Shown piece by piece: positions 52,575-62,163 of a stretch of DNA of 64,000 bases. The notes beneath the pieces were generated by a model. That model had not been told where the DNA came from, ran no database searches, and saw only the letters and a list, made by a program, of their open reading frames with translations. The stretch is from Oceaniglobus ichthyenteri (GTDB lineage: Bacteria; Pseudomonadota; Alphaproteobacteria; Rhodobacterales; Rhodobacteraceae), in NCBI RefSeq assembly GCF_003057885.1, contig NZ_QAGK01000013.1:1-64000 (forward strand), written 5' to 3'. Numbering within the stretch: the first letter of the stretch is position 1; the number at the start of each line of letters is the position of its first letter. A program made the position numbers and the translations under genes.

Positions 52575-53615
52575 TCAAGTTTGCAAAGGAACGTTCAACG
52601 TTTCCGAAAGCTCGGCAAATGCGGCGGCTGTCACCGGATCAAGGGTAATCCCATTCGCCCGCCGTTCCCGCGCGACATCCCATTCCCGATCACCCGGCGC
52701 CATGACCCGAGTGTCAGGCCGGGCAGGGGAATTGCGCAGCAGGTCAAGATACCGGGTGATCCCGGCCTGCACCAATTCGGCCCCCGCAAACGCGCGTGGA
52801 TCAAGGGCAATCACAAACGCCCCCAAGCCCCGCGGAGTAGAAAAATCAGGGCCACCCATCGGGGCAATATCGGGTGACAGTTTCATGCCGGTCAGTACGG
52901 CTGACAAAATCTCGGCAACGCCCCCCAACCCTGCGCCTTTGAACCCGAATGCGCCGCCGAGGGGGGCAAGCATTTCGACCAGGTGTGGATCAATCGTATC
53001 CACACCATTTTCATCGGATGCCACGCCTTGCGGCAATGGGGTGCCGGTGGAGCGGTAAAGCTCGACCCGGTTATAGGGGACGGCGCTTGTCGCCATATCA
53101 AGCAGCCAGGGATCGCCCGACGTCGGGCAGGCGATGGACAGGGGGTTGGTGCCGTGAAACCGTTCAGCCCCGTCATGCAGACGCACGAAACTGTCGGAGT
53201 TGCAGGTGACAAGGGCCAGCATGCCCCGTTCGACGGCGCGCATGGCATAGGCACCCGCCGGGCCGAAATGTGAAGAATTGGTTATGCCAACGGCCCCCAC
53301 ACCGGCCTCGGCCGCCAGATCGCAGGCGTGATCCATCGCCGCATAGGTGGCGCGCGCGCCTTGGGCGTTGTCGCCATCCAACATGCCCGATCCGGCGCGG
53401 GTGCGGGTGAAGGACACCTGCGGTGTCTTGTTCAGGCGCCCGCCCTGCAAGGCCTTGGCGTAATGGGGCAGCAGGCGCACGCCGTGGCTGTCAACGCCGT
53501 GTGTCGTGCCATGCAGGATCGAGGCGGTGCAATCGCGGGCCGTGGCGGCATCGGCCCCCACAGCCAGCAAGACAGAGTGGCAAAACGTGGCCAGGTTTTC
53601 AACGGATACGGACAT
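52575..53615 (-). CDS. Ldh-family NAD(P)-dependent oxidoreductase (malate/lactate/ureidoglycolate dehydrogenase type)
   Basis: 346 residues of the Ldh_2 fold, unrelated to classical lactate dehydrogenases. Landmarks are HGVDSHGVRLLPHY (about 39-52, with the catalytic His), GAVGITNSSHFGPAGAYAMRA (around 105-125), GTNPLSIACP, LLDMATSAVPYNRVE, and GFKGAGLGGVAEILSAVLTG. Members oxidise 2-hydroxy acids such as malate, sulfolactate or ureidoglycolate. It follows dctM by 7 bp, as last gene of a TRAP operon, so it probably oxidises the hydroxy acid imported by that system. It is convergent with repC across the parS sites. Confidence 0.92.
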   Translation of the reverse strand: MSVSVENLATFCHSVLLAVGADAATARDCTASILHGTTHGVDSHGVRLLPHYAKALQGGRLNKTPQVSFTRTRAGSGMLDGDNAQGARATYAAMDHACDLAAEAGVGAVGITNSSHFGPAGAYAMRAVERGMLALVTCNSDSFVRLHDGAERFHGTNPLSIACPTSGDPWLLDMATSAVPYNRVELYRSTGTPLPQGVASDENGVDTIDPHLVEMLAPLGGAFGFKGAGLGGVAEILSAVLTGMKLSPDIAPMGGPDFSTPRGLGAFVIALDPRAFAGAELVQAGITRYLDLLRNSPARPDTRVMAPGDREWDVARERRANGITLDPVTAAAFAELSETLNVPLQT

Positions 53616-53622
53616 GGAACCT

Positions 53623-54903
53623 CTAACGGTAAATCAGGGTGGGCAACCACATGGTGATGCCGGGAATGAAGGTGACCAGCAACAGCACGATGACCAAGGG
53701 AATAAGAAATGGTGCGGTGCCGACAACACATTGTTCAAACGGAATTTTTGCAACCCGCGCCAGAACATACAGAACCATGCCAACGGGCGGCGTCAACAGC
53801 CCCAACATCAGGTTCAGCACCATGATCACCCCGAAATGCACCGGATCAATGCCCAGCGTCACGGCGATGGGCAACAGGACCGGCACCATGATGGTGATTG
53901 CCGCGACGGTTTCCATGAAACAGCCAACCGCCAGCAGGATCAGGTTCATCAGGATCAGGATTACCCAAGGCCGGTCTGACACGGCCAACAGGCCGGCGGC
54001 AAACTGTTCGGGCACCCGGTTTGATGTGAGGATCCAGGCGAAAATCGCCGCAGCACCCACAACCAACAGCACCACGGCGGTGGTTTCGATTGTGTCAAAG
54101 CTGACCCGCAGGAACCGGGGCAGGGTGAGCGTGCGGTACACCACAAGCCCGAGAAACAGCGCCCAGGCACAGGCGGCCACGGCAGCCTCGGTCGGGGTAA
54201 AGGCGCCCGACAGGATGCCGCCAACGATGATCACCGGGGTCAGCAGCGACAGGAACGCGCGCTGAAACGTCGACCACAGAACCGACCAATAAAAGGTCTG
54301 ATCGCGCCCGAACCCTTTGCGCCGGGCCATGATTGCAATCATGATCATCAGCGACAGCGCCATCATCAGGCCGGGAATGAACCCGGCAACGAACAATTGG
54401 CCAATGCTGGCCCCGGCAACAACGCCGTAAATCACCATCGGCAGGGATGGCGGAATGATCGGCCCGATGGTGGAGGAGGCGGCGGTGATACCGACGGCGA
54501 ATTTCGCGTCGTATTTGGCATCGCGCATCGCCTTGATTTCAATCGCGCCAAGCCCGCCGGCATCGGCCACAGCCGCGCCCGACATGCCGGCAAAAATAAC
54601 CGAGGCGCCAACGTTCACATGGCCCAATCCGCCCTTCATCCAGCCAACCATGGCCAAGGCAAAGTTAAAGATGCGTTCGGTGATGCCCGCGGTGTTCATC
54701 AGATTGCCGGCCAGAATGAAAAACGGCACGGCAAGCAACGGAAAACTGTCAACGCCGTTGATCATCCGGTGCGCCACCACCATTGGCGGCGGTGTGCCAT
54801 TGAAAATGAGAAAAATTGCCGAAGACCCGGCCAGGGCGACGGCCACGGGAATGCCGAAAACCAACATGCCGGCCAGCATTACGAAAAGCCAGATAATATC
54901 CAA
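53623..54903 (-). CDS. dctM: TRAP transporter large permease (DctM family)
   Basis: 426 residues, full length. About 12 hydrophobic helices are present, with DAGGLGAIEIKAMRDAKYD, STIGPIIPPSLPMVIYG and LTPPVGMVLYVLARVAKIP as TRAP-M landmarks. It forms the transport unit with the DctQ-type protein encoded 11 bp upstream. The DctM fragment at the left window edge is a paralogue. Confidence 0.95.
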   Translation of the reverse strand: MDIIWLFVMLAGMLVFGIPVAVALAGSSAIFLIFNGTPPPMVVAHRMINGVDSFPLLAVPFFILAGNLMNTAGITERIFNFALAMVGWMKGGLGHVNVGASVIFAGMSGAAVADAGGLGAIEIKAMRDAKYDAKFAVGITAASSTIGPIIPPSLPMVIYGVVAGASIGQLFVAGFIPGLMMALSLMIMIAIMARRKGFGRDQTFYWSVLWSTFQRAFLSLLTPVIIVGGILSGAFTPTEAAVAACAWALFLGLVVYRTLTLPRFLRVSFDTIETTAVVLLVVGAAAIFAWILTSNRVPEQFAAGLLAVSDRPWVILILMNLILLAVGCFMETVAAITIMVPVLLPIAVTLGIDPVHFGVIMVLNLMLGLLTPPVGMVLYVLARVAKIPFEQCVVGTAPFLIPLVIVLLLVTFIPGITMWLPTLIYR

Positions 54904-54914
54904 AGCGGGCGCTC

Positions 54915-55484
54915 CTAGTCGATGGCGCGGATTTGATCCGCGTGTAATTCAGGATCGATCAATTTGCTGGTGCCACTGCGCAGATGCCGCCATGTGTTCC
55001 AGGCGGAATACAGGGCCATACAGACAAACGCGGCGGTCACGATCCAATAGATCGTCGATTTTGGAATATCGAGAGACACCATCATCTGTCGGGTGCGCCC
55101 GGCGATTTGCGCGCTGAACACCGCCAGCATGATGAAAAATCCGGTGGTTGTGATATCGATCACCGCCTGGGCGATGCGCCGCCCGGTGCGCGGAATCCAG
55201 CGATACAAAAATTCAACCGCGATATGGCTTTGTTTTCGGGTCGCCATGATCGAGCCGATGAAGGTGACGCCGATCAACAGAAACCTTGCGATTTCTTCTG
55301 TCCAGGCGATGGAATCATTCAGGATGTAGCGGGTAAAGAACTGAAGAAAAACGACAAACGCCAGCACCCAGAACAGGATCAGAACGATCGCATCATCCCA
55401 TGTCTGGTCGGACAGGTCGATTTGTTCTTCTTCCAGGGTGATGGGCGCCGTCACTTCGGGTTCAGACGAATCGTGTCTGGCCAT
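54915..55484 (-). CDS. dctQ: TRAP transporter small permease (DctQ family)
   Basis: 189 residues. A charged N-terminal tail of about 25 residues (MARHDSSEPEVTAP...) is followed by four hydrophobic helices. NDSIAWTEEIARFLLIGVTFIGS is the DctQ signature loop, and HIAVEFLYRWIP follows. The acidic N-tail is longer than average. It stabilises the DctM channel in the inner membrane. Confidence 0.93.
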   Translation of the reverse strand: MARHDSSEPEVTAPITLEEEQIDLSDQTWDDAIVLILFWVLAFVVFLQFFTRYILNDSIAWTEEIARFLLIGVTFIGSIMATRKQSHIAVEFLYRWIPRTGRRIAQAVIDITTTGFFIMLAVFSAQIAGRTRQMMVSLDIPKSTIYWIVTAAFVCMALYSAWNTWRHLRSGTSKLIDPELHADQIRAID

Positions 55485-55508
55485 GGCATTTCCTTTGGGG
55501 GCAGGGGT

Positions 55509-55533
55509 GCAGGCGGGCGGATGGCCCGCCTGC
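55509..55533 (-). repeat. Intercistronic stem-loop behind dctP
   Basis: GCAGGCGGGC and GCCCGCCTGC form a perfect 10-bp stem with a 5-nt loop in the 56-bp gap between dctP and dctQ. No T-run follows on the transcript strand, so partial read-through and protection of dctP mRNA are expected. Confidence 0.75.
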
Positions 55534-55540
55534 GGTTGGC

Positions 55541-56521
55541 TTATTGGATGGCTTGCAGCCGATCATAGGTTTCCTGATCCCAGGTTGCCATGTCGCCATT
55601 GTGCAGCTTTTTCACCGCTTCGATGAACGGGCCACGGTCAACTTCGTTGACTTGCACGCCTTCACCGCGGAACCATTCGGCCAATTCGCCTTCGGCCTTG
55701 ATGATGGCATCGGTGGCGCAAACAGCGGTGTCTTTGGTGACCTGGGTCAGGGCCTGTTGATCGGCCTCGTCCATGGAATTCCAGGCGGGGCCGCCAACGA
55801 TGGTCAGCAACGCATCGGTGATATGCCCGGTGAGGTTGATATCGCTTTGTACCTCATAGAACTTTTTCGCCTGAATCGTGGGCAGGGGGTTTTCCTGTGC
55901 GTCCACGGTGCCCTGTTGCAGCGCCAGATATACCTCGGCAAAGGCGATGGGGGCAGGGTTTGCATCAACCGCTTCGGGGAACATCATGTAAAGCGGGGCG
56001 TTCGGCACCCGGATTTTGACGCCTTTCATATCTTCGGGCGTCAGAATCGGTTTGTTCGACGACACATGGCGCGCGCCATAATACGTCATCGCGGTGATGC
56101 GGTGATCGGTGGCATCGGTATAGGCTTGCGACATTTCGGTAAACAGATCGGAGTTGCGGAATTTATCCCAGTGATCGTAATCACGGAACATGAACGGCGC
56201 GCCGCCAATCGCGATCGGGCCATAGGAGCGGCCTGCAAACAACTGACCTGTATAGATAATATCGACGGTGCCAAACCCGAGGCCCTCGTTGATATCCACC
56301 TCTTTACCCAGCGACGAGGCGGGGAACACTTCGATGCCATAGCGCCCTTCGGTGGCGTCCATCAGCAGATCGTTCGCGGCCACGGCGCAGGTGTGATACG
56401 GTTCGCTCGACTCATAGACATGGGCCCATTTCAGTTTGGTTTCTGCCGCCGCCATGGCAGGCAAAAGGCCCAGAACGGCAATCGCCGAGGCAGTCGCGAA
56501 AAGTGTGGTCTTGGTATTCAT
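55541..56521 (-). CDS. dctP: TRAP transporter periplasmic binding protein (DctP family)
   Basis: 326 residues. A Sec signal peptide (MNTKTTLFATASAIAVLGLL...AMAAA) precedes a DctP fold. KLKWAHVYESSEPYHTCA is the N-terminal strand, and MKGVKIRVPNAPLYMMFPEAVDANP holds the conserved Arg that pairs with the substrate carboxylate. YLALQQGTVDAQENPLPTI is the family hallmark. It binds an organic acid and delivers it to DctQM. It is first in the TRAP/Ldh operon. Confidence 0.95.
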   Translation of the reverse strand: MNTKTTLFATASAIAVLGLLPAMAAAETKLKWAHVYESSEPYHTCAVAANDLLMDATEGRYGIEVFPASSLGKEVDINEGLGFGTVDIIYTGQLFAGRSYGPIAIGGAPFMFRDYDHWDKFRNSDLFTEMSQAYTDATDHRITAMTYYGARHVSSNKPILTPEDMKGVKIRVPNAPLYMMFPEAVDANPAPIAFAEVYLALQQGTVDAQENPLPTIQAKKFYEVQSDINLTGHITDALLTIVGGPAWNSMDEADQQALTQVTKDTAVCATDAIIKAEGELAEWFRGEGVQVNEVDRGPFIEAVKKLHNGDMATWDQETYDRLQAIQ

Positions 56522-56644
56522 AGTGTCCTCCGTTGGATGTCGCGGTCATGTTAATCGGCTGCCGCGCTTATGAATTTAGTTTATGTGTTACGTCGGGTGA
56601 GGCAAGGAATCATTGGTTAATGTTGCGTTTTTTGTCGGATCGGA

Positions 56645-58174
56645 TCATGCGGCGGGGGCGACGGAATCGTGGATCAGGGCCATGATGGCCGGGGCAATTT
56701 CATCGTATTTGCCGGTATTGGCGATTTCGCCCATGATCCGGTAGTCATCCATCACCGCGATCCGGTCGGCCAGGGCGATCATTTCGGGCATATCGCTGGA
56801 AATGACCAGAATTGCCGTGCCCTGATCGGCCAGATCGCGCAACAATTCGTGCAGATATGCCTTGGTCTTGATATCAATCCCGACGGAGGGTTCATCGACG
56901 ATCAGAAACTGAACACCGGCGGCCAACCATTTGGCAACGCTGATTTTTTGTTGGTTTCCGCCCGACAGGTTGGCAACGGTTTGTGACAGGCTGGGGGTTT
57001 TGACCTCAAGCTTTTGCAGATAGGGCAGGGCGGCCTTGCGGATGTCACGATCAAACAGGGTGCCAAACCGCCCGGCCAATTTGCGCCAGATCGGTACGCC
57101 AACGTTGGACAGCACCGAATGTTGCAGGATCAGGCCCTCATTCTTGCGATCTTCGCTGATATAGCCAAGGCCATGATCGTGGATTGCGGCGGCGACATTG
57201 GGGATGGTTACGGGCGCACCGTTGATTGCCACGGTGCCCCCGGTCAGCGCGAATTTGCCCATGATCGCCTTGGCCAGTTCGGTGCGCCCGGCCCCGACAA
57301 GGCCGTACAGCCCGACAACCTCGCCCTTGCGCACCGACAGGTTGATGCCCTTGTGGCCCAGCGTGGTGGACACATCGGACAGGCCCAACACCTCGGGGTG
57401 GGTGGATGTATCGCTGGCGCGCCAACTGGCGGTGCCTTCGGCGCGGCCAATCATCATGCGCACCAGATCTTGTCGGCCCACGCCTTGCATCGGTTGGCTG
57501 TCACAGGCATTGGCCCCGTCGCGCAACACGGTGACGCGGTCGCAGATTTCCTGCACCTCTTCCAGTTTGTGACTGACGAAGACCAGACTGGTGCCGCTGT
57601 CACGCAGACGGCGCAGGATGGTGAACAGGCGGTCCGTTTCGCTGGAGGTGAGCGAGGCGGTGGGTTCATCCAGAAGCAAGACCCGGCTTTGCAGCGATAG
57701 CGCCTTGGCGATTTCCACCAGTTGCATCCGTGCGACCGAAAGTTCCGACACCGGCGTGGCGGGATCAATATCAAGATCCAGCGCCCTGAGCCAGGGGCGG
57801 GCGTTTTCGTTCAGCTCTTTGTAATCAATCGGCTTTATCAGACCCCCGGCAAGCTGTTCGAGGTGGATATTTTCAGCGATGGAAAAGCGTGGGAACAGGT
57901 TGCGTTCCTGGTGCACCACGCCGATGCCCTGCACGATCGCGTCACGCGGATTGGCAAAGCTGACCTGTTCACCGTCCAACAGCAGCGTGCCGGCGGTGGG
58001 GGCGTGAACCCCTGTAATCACCTTGATCAGGGTGGATTTACCGGCCCCGTTTTCGCCCAACAGCGCGTGGATCGAACCGGAATGCAGGGTCATATCGACC
58101 CCCGACAGGGCCATGACACCGGGAAATGCTTTTTCAATGGCGCGGGCCTGAAAGATGGGTGTGCTGTCGGTCAT
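56645..58174 (-). CDS. Sugar ABC transporter ATP-binding protein, RbsA type (two nucleotide-binding domains)
   Basis: 509 residues with tandem ATPase domains. The first has GENGAGKSTLIKVI, SVARMQLVEIAKALS and LLDEPTASLT; the second has GLVGAGRTELAKAIMG in place of a normal Walker A and LSGGNQQKISVAKWLA. That asymmetry is typical of RbsA/XylG/MglA. It powers CUT2-family import of monosaccharides. The permease gene ends 1 bp before its start, so the block is one operon. A 123-bp gap (56522-56644) without a gene separates it from dctP and should hold the dctP promoter. Confidence 0.94.
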   Translation of the reverse strand: MTDSTPIFQARAIEKAFPGVMALSGVDMTLHSGSIHALLGENGAGKSTLIKVITGVHAPTAGTLLLDGEQVSFANPRDAIVQGIGVVHQERNLFPRFSIAENIHLEQLAGGLIKPIDYKELNENARPWLRALDLDIDPATPVSELSVARMQLVEIAKALSLQSRVLLLDEPTASLTSSETDRLFTILRRLRDSGTSLVFVSHKLEEVQEICDRVTVLRDGANACDSQPMQGVGRQDLVRMMIGRAEGTASWRASDTSTHPEVLGLSDVSTTLGHKGINLSVRKGEVVGLYGLVGAGRTELAKAIMGKFALTGGTVAINGAPVTIPNVAAAIHDHGLGYISEDRKNEGLILQHSVLSNVGVPIWRKLAGRFGTLFDRDIRKAALPYLQKLEVKTPSLSQTVANLSGGNQQKISVAKWLAAGVQFLIVDEPSVGIDIKTKAYLHELLRDLADQGTAILVISSDMPEMIALADRIAVMDDYRIMGEIANTGKYDEIAPAIMALIHDSVAPAA

Positions 58175-58175
58175 G

Positions 58176-59138
58176 TTATGTCCCTTGTCCGATGGGGGCG
58201 CGGGCGCGCAATTTGTTCAGGCCCACCGCCGCAAGGATCAGCGCGCCAAGCACCACCTGAACCAGAAACGGATCGATGTTGAACAACACCAACGCCTGAG
58301 TGATGATCGCCACGATCACAACACCCAAAAACGTGGCCGAAACGCTGACATGGCCGCCCGCCAGAATGGCACCGCCAATCACCGGCGCGGCAAAGGACAG
58401 GATCAACCAGTCATCGCCAATCGACGGTTGGCCGATCTGCAACCGCGCCACCACCAGCACCCCGGCAATCGCGGCCAAAAGCCCCGAAATCCCATGGGCG
58501 ATAATCACTGTCGCCCCCACCGATATGCCCGACAATCCGGCTGCGTGTTCATTGCTGCCCACGGCCAGGATAAACCGCCCCACGGGCATACGCGACAGCA
58601 TGAACCACAAGCCCACCGCCACCAGAACCGTGGGCACGACCAGCCATGGGATCGGCCCGAAGACCAAGGCACTGCCAAACGCTTTGACACTGTCGGGCAC
58701 GCCGTAAAACGGCTGTGCCTCGGTGATGCCCAGATTGATGCCCTTGAAGATGGAAAGCGTGGCCAATGTGATCACAAAGGCCGAAATGCCGGTGATGCGG
58801 ATCAACACGCCGTTGATCACGCCGCACCCCACGCCAATGGCCAAGGCCAGGATCACGGCGAGGGGCGCGGGAATGCCCCATACCTCGATCATGCCGACGA
58901 AGGAAATCGCCGCCAGCCCGCCAATGGCCCCGACCGACAGGTTCATCTGGCCGATGGCGATGATGATCATCTGGGAATAGGCGACCAAAGCGTTGACCGC
59001 GATGGCCAAGAGCAGGATTTGGATGTTGAACGACGACAGGAAATTGGCGCTGAAGGCGCGAATGACCACAATGGCGATGATCGTGGCCAAAAGCGGGCCA
59101 AACCAATCGGTGCGGGACAGGCGGGAAATCTGTGTCAT
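58176..59138 (-). CDS. Sugar ABC transporter permease, RbsC type (1)
   Basis: 320 residues from the ATG at 59138. About ten hydrophobic segments occur, with GQMNLSVGAIGGLAAISF and GISVGATVIIAHGISGLLAAIAGVLVVARLQIG as CUT2-permease landmarks (ribose/xylose/AI-2 type). A second, different permease of the same family is encoded just upstream. The channel is therefore probably a heterodimer, as in LsrCD, rather than the homodimer of ribose importers. Confidence 0.93.
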   Translation of the reverse strand: MTQISRLSRTDWFGPLLATIIAIVVIRAFSANFLSSFNIQILLLAIAVNALVAYSQMIIIAIGQMNLSVGAIGGLAAISFVGMIEVWGIPAPLAVILALAIGVGCGVINGVLIRITGISAFVITLATLSIFKGINLGITEAQPFYGVPDSVKAFGSALVFGPIPWLVVPTVLVAVGLWFMLSRMPVGRFILAVGSNEHAAGLSGISVGATVIIAHGISGLLAAIAGVLVVARLQIGQPSIGDDWLILSFAAPVIGGAILAGGHVSVSATFLGVVIVAIITQALVLFNIDPFLVQVVLGALILAAVGLNKLRARAPIGQGT

Positions 59139-59148
59139 ACTCTCACTT

Positions 59149-60177
59149 TCACGCAAGGTTGCGCCGGGCCAGATAGCTGCGCCGTGCCTTATCCAGCAGC
59201 ACCGCCACCAGCAGCATCAGACCAAGAAAGGTTTGCACCCAAAACGCCCCGACCTGTAACATCAACAGCCCGCTGGACAGCATGGTGACAAGAAATGCGC
59301 CCAACACCGTGCCCAAAACCGACACTTTGCCGCCCTGCAACAATGTGCCGCCCAAAACCGGGCCAAGGAACGCGGGCAACAGCCAATCCTGCCCCAACTG
59401 CCCGGCCATGGACGGGATTGCGGCGCCGTTGCGCGCCACCAGCATCAGCGCGGCCAGACCGGCCAACACGCCTGACAGCATGTGACACAGGGTGATGATG
59501 CGATCGACGCGAATGCCCGACAGTTCGGCCGCCGCAGGGCTGGCCCCGGCGGCCAGCATTTCGCGCCCGGTCAGGGTGCGCCGGTACAGCCACGCCAGCA
59601 ACAGCGCCACCACCAGCGTGACCAGCAGCAAGGGCGACAGATAGCCGCCGAATTTCATCCGCCCAAAGGTGGAAAAGGCCGAAGGCAGTTCGCGAAAGGA
59701 TTCCGCCCGGGTCAGGAAAATCATCGCGCCAAAGAAAATGCTCATGGTGGCAAGGGTGATGATGAAACTGTGCAACCCGGTTTTCACCACCATTGCGCCG
59801 TTGATCCACCCCAAGGCCGCGCCAAAGGCCAGCGCGCCAAGAATGGCCAGAGGCCACGGCACGCCGACACCTTCGATCAGCCAGCCACAGGTCATGGCGA
59901 CCGACACGCCCATCGCCCCTACGGCCAGATTCAGCCCGCCGGTGACGATCACCGTCATCATCGACAGGCCGATCATGATGTTCACAGCCGAATTGCGCCC
60001 CAATGTGAACAGGTTGAATTTAGATAAAAACCCCTGGGCCGTCGCCCCGAAAATCATCGCGAAAATGACGATGAGCAGGATCAGGCCAAATTCGTTGGAC
60101 AAAAAGAAATGGGTCGTGCTGCGGCCCGCGTTTGGCCCAAGGGGCGATGCGGGCAGCGTGCTGTCGGGTGACGTCAT
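59149..60177 (-). CDS. Sugar ABC transporter permease, RbsC type (2)
   Basis: 342 residues from the ATG at 60177. A 30-residue polar N-tail precedes the helices, and GGLNLAVGAMGVSVAMTCGWLIEG and AAELSGIRVDRIITLCHMLSGVLAGLAALMLVAR are CUT2 landmarks. It lies 10 bp before the other permease gene and downstream of the binding-protein gene, across a strong hairpin. Confidence 0.93.
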   Translation of the reverse strand: MTSPDSTLPASPLGPNAGRSTTHFFLSNEFGLILLIVIFAMIFGATAQGFLSKFNLFTLGRNSAVNIMIGLSMMTVIVTGGLNLAVGAMGVSVAMTCGWLIEGVGVPWPLAILGALAFGAALGWINGAMVVKTGLHSFIITLATMSIFFGAMIFLTRAESFRELPSAFSTFGRMKFGGYLSPLLLVTLVVALLLAWLYRRTLTGREMLAAGASPAAAELSGIRVDRIITLCHMLSGVLAGLAALMLVARNGAAIPSMAGQLGQDWLLPAFLGPVLGGTLLQGGKVSVLGTVLGAFLVTMLSSGLLMLQVGAFWVQTFLGLMLLVAVLLDKARRSYLARRNLA

Positions 60178-60214
60178 GACGTACAGGGCTTTCCGGGCAA
60201 AGGGCCAGATGTGG

Positions 60215-60237
60215 CCGCCCGCCACGAGGGCGGGCGG
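60215..60237 (-). repeat. Intercistronic stem-loop behind the sugar-binding-protein gene
   Basis: CCGCCCGCC and GGCGGGCGG pair perfectly over 9 bp around a 5-nt loop, in the 71-bp gap between the binding-protein stop and the first permease start. No T-run follows, so it is more likely an mRNA-stabilising or partial-termination element than a full terminator. Confidence 0.75.
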
Positions 60238-60248
60238 GCTGCGCGATC

Positions 60249-61274
60249 TTAGTTACAGTTCAGATATTTCTCTTCGAAATCGGCCAACAGGCGGTCGGTT
60301 TCGGCGCGCATTGCGTCAAGATAGGTATCGGCGCTGCTGGCATCGACATAGGCGGTGCCGGAATCGATGAATTTATCGGTCAGTGCGTTTGACCCAAACG
60401 GCGCGTCATCCTTCACCGTGCACCCCGAGCGCAGTTTATCAAGCGCGAAGGTGCCCACATACCCCTGACCATAGGGGTTTTGCAGCATGGTGCCATCGAC
60501 CACGCCATCCTTGATCGCCTGAAGCACGACCTCGTCATGGTCGATGCCGACCATTTTGATGCCGCTGTCGCCCATTTTGCGCAGGGCATTGGCGGCCACA
60601 ACCGCAGGCACCCAGGCGGTGGTGATGATGCCATCCACATCGCCCGCATTGGCGGCGAGATAGGCGTTGATTTTTTCTTCGGCGGGTTCGGGGGCATCAA
60701 TATCGGCGATCACCTGAACCACGGTTGCGCCTTCTTCCTCGGCGGCGCGGTTCACCGCATCAATGCGCAGTTGCGTGTTGGGATCAACCAGGAAACCGGT
60801 GAAATGCGCGATCCGCTTTTGGCCATCGCCCATCGCCTTGATCAATTCTTTTGCGCCCAGATAGGCGGAATTGCCGGTGTCAGTGCCCAGGCAAAACGCG
60901 GCGGGCGATGGATCTTTGTAACAGCCCGCACCGGCGATGATCGGCGCGCCATAACCGCTGATTTCTTCGGCGGTTGAAACCGCGCCCACCGGATCACCGG
61001 GGAAAATCAGAAACCCGTTGTACCCCTGGCTCAGCAGGCTTTCGAGCAGTTGGTTTTGCTGTGACAGTTCCCATTTCTGCGGCACCTTGTATTCGGATGC
61101 CGACAATCCGTAATCGCGCGCCGCATCGGCGCCGGCCTGTTCCCAGGCGGAAAAATACGGGTGCGGACCACCGGGAATCAGGCCAAACCGGCTGTCATCG
61201 GCGGCCAGGGCCGATGTGGCGGCGGCGGTGCCAAACAGCCCGGCCATGGTGATGGCGTGGATATATGTTTTCAT
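60249..61274 (-). CDS. Sugar ABC transporter substrate-binding protein, RbsB-like (type-1 periplasmic fold)
   Basis: 341 residues from the ATG at 61274, with a GGGAGG ribosome site. The signal peptide is MKTYIHAITMAGLFGTAAATSALA. The mature chain has two Rossmann-like lobes typical of ribose/galactose binders: QNQLLESLLSQGYNGFLIFPGDP, RIAHFTGFLVDPNTQLRIDAV, DVDGIITTAWVPAVVAANAL and MVGIDHDEVVLQAIKDG. It delivers a monosaccharide to the two-permease channel. It is divergent from the GntR regulator, which likely controls it. The aldo-keto reductase and lactonase genes beyond suggest an aldose such as L-fucose, but binding specificity is not readable. Confidence 0.93.
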   Translation of the reverse strand: MKTYIHAITMAGLFGTAAATSALAADDSRFGLIPGGPHPYFSAWEQAGADAARDYGLSASEYKVPQKWELSQQNQLLESLLSQGYNGFLIFPGDPVGAVSTAEEISGYGAPIIAGAGCYKDPSPAAFCLGTDTGNSAYLGAKELIKAMGDGQKRIAHFTGFLVDPNTQLRIDAVNRAAEEEGATVVQVIADIDAPEPAEEKINAYLAANAGDVDGIITTAWVPAVVAANALRKMGDSGIKMVGIDHDEVVLQAIKDGVVDGTMLQNPYGQGYVGTFALDKLRSGCTVKDDAPFGSNALTDKFIDSGTAYVDASSADTYLDAMRAETDRLLADFEEKYLNCN

Positions 61275-61402
61275 TCTTACCTCCCATTTCGCAAAGGGCT
61301 GTTTGGGCGCCCTCACTCCCGGCTTGCAAATGCCTACTGAACACTAGTATCCAAGTTACCATGGGGCAAGCACAGAGTTTATTTTTTAACCTGGGGGGCG
61401 AC

Positions 61403-62140
61403 ATGCGGGACGACGGTTTGGCAAAATCCGGGGCAGAGGCGGGCGCGCCCACGGGTCTGGCGGCGCTGCAACTTGACCCTGATCCGGGGGTGTCGGTCAC
61501 CGACCGGGTGCACCGGTTGTTGCGCGCCGCGATCATCGGCGTGCGTCTGGCCCCCGGCACCCCGATCAGCGAAAATTCACTGTGCCAACAGTTTGCCATC
61601 TCGCGCAGCCCGGTGCGCGCCGCGATTCAGCGTTTGGCCGAAGAGGGGTTGGTGGATGTCTCGCCCCAGCGGGGCAGCTATGTGGCCGCGCTGCATATGG
61701 ATCAGCTGCACGATAGCCATTTTGTGCGCCGGTCTTTGGAATTGGCGCTGTTGCGCGAAACCGCGCCGCGCTGGACACCCGAGATGACCGCGCAGATGCG
61801 CCGGGTTCTGGCCGATCAGGACTCAGCACTGGCCGATTGCGACGCCGACAGGGTTCTGGCGCTGGACGAGACATTTCACCGCGAATTGGCGCAATTGTCG
61901 GGGCGGATGGGGGTTTGGACGGCGATCCACACCGCCTATACCGCGTTGGTGCGGTTTCATTATTACTGGGCGCATATGGATCGCTTGGCGGTCGTGGTGG
62001 CCGAACACAGTGCGGTCATCGATGCGTTGGAGCGGGGCGACGGCGCCGCGGCCGAGGCGGCCTTGGCCGAACATCTGGATATGGTATTTGTGATCCTCGA
62101 TCAGATGCCCGAGGATCGCCGCAAGGAATTGCCGTTTTGA
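61403..62140 (+). CDS. GntR-family regulator, FCD (FadR/LldR) subgroup
   Basis: 245 residues from the ATG at 61403, preceded by a GGGGGG-rich ribosome site. Polar residues 1-30 lead into a winged HTH (TDRVHRLLRAAIIGVRLAPG, then SENSLCQQFAISRSPVRAAIQRLAEEGLV). The helical FCD ligand-binding domain has DETFHRELAQLSG and AEHSAVIDALERGD, supplying metal/ligand residues. It is divergent from the sugar ABC operon (128 bp) and upstream of the aldo-keto reductase gene, so it probably represses both until a sugar-acid intermediate binds. Confidence 0.93.
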   Translation: MRDDGLAKSGAEAGAPTGLAALQLDPDPGVSVTDRVHRLLRAAIIGVRLAPGTPISENSLCQQFAISRSPVRAAIQRLAEEGLVDVSPQRGSYVAALHMDQLHDSHFVRRSLELALLRETAPRWTPEMTAQMRRVLADQDSALADCDADRVLALDETFHRELAQLSGRMGVWTAIHTAYTALVRFHYYWAHMDRLAVVVAEHSAVIDALERGDGAAAEAALAEHLDMVFVILDQMPEDRRKELPF

Positions 62141-62163
62141 CGGCCATCAAGGAAGGACAGATC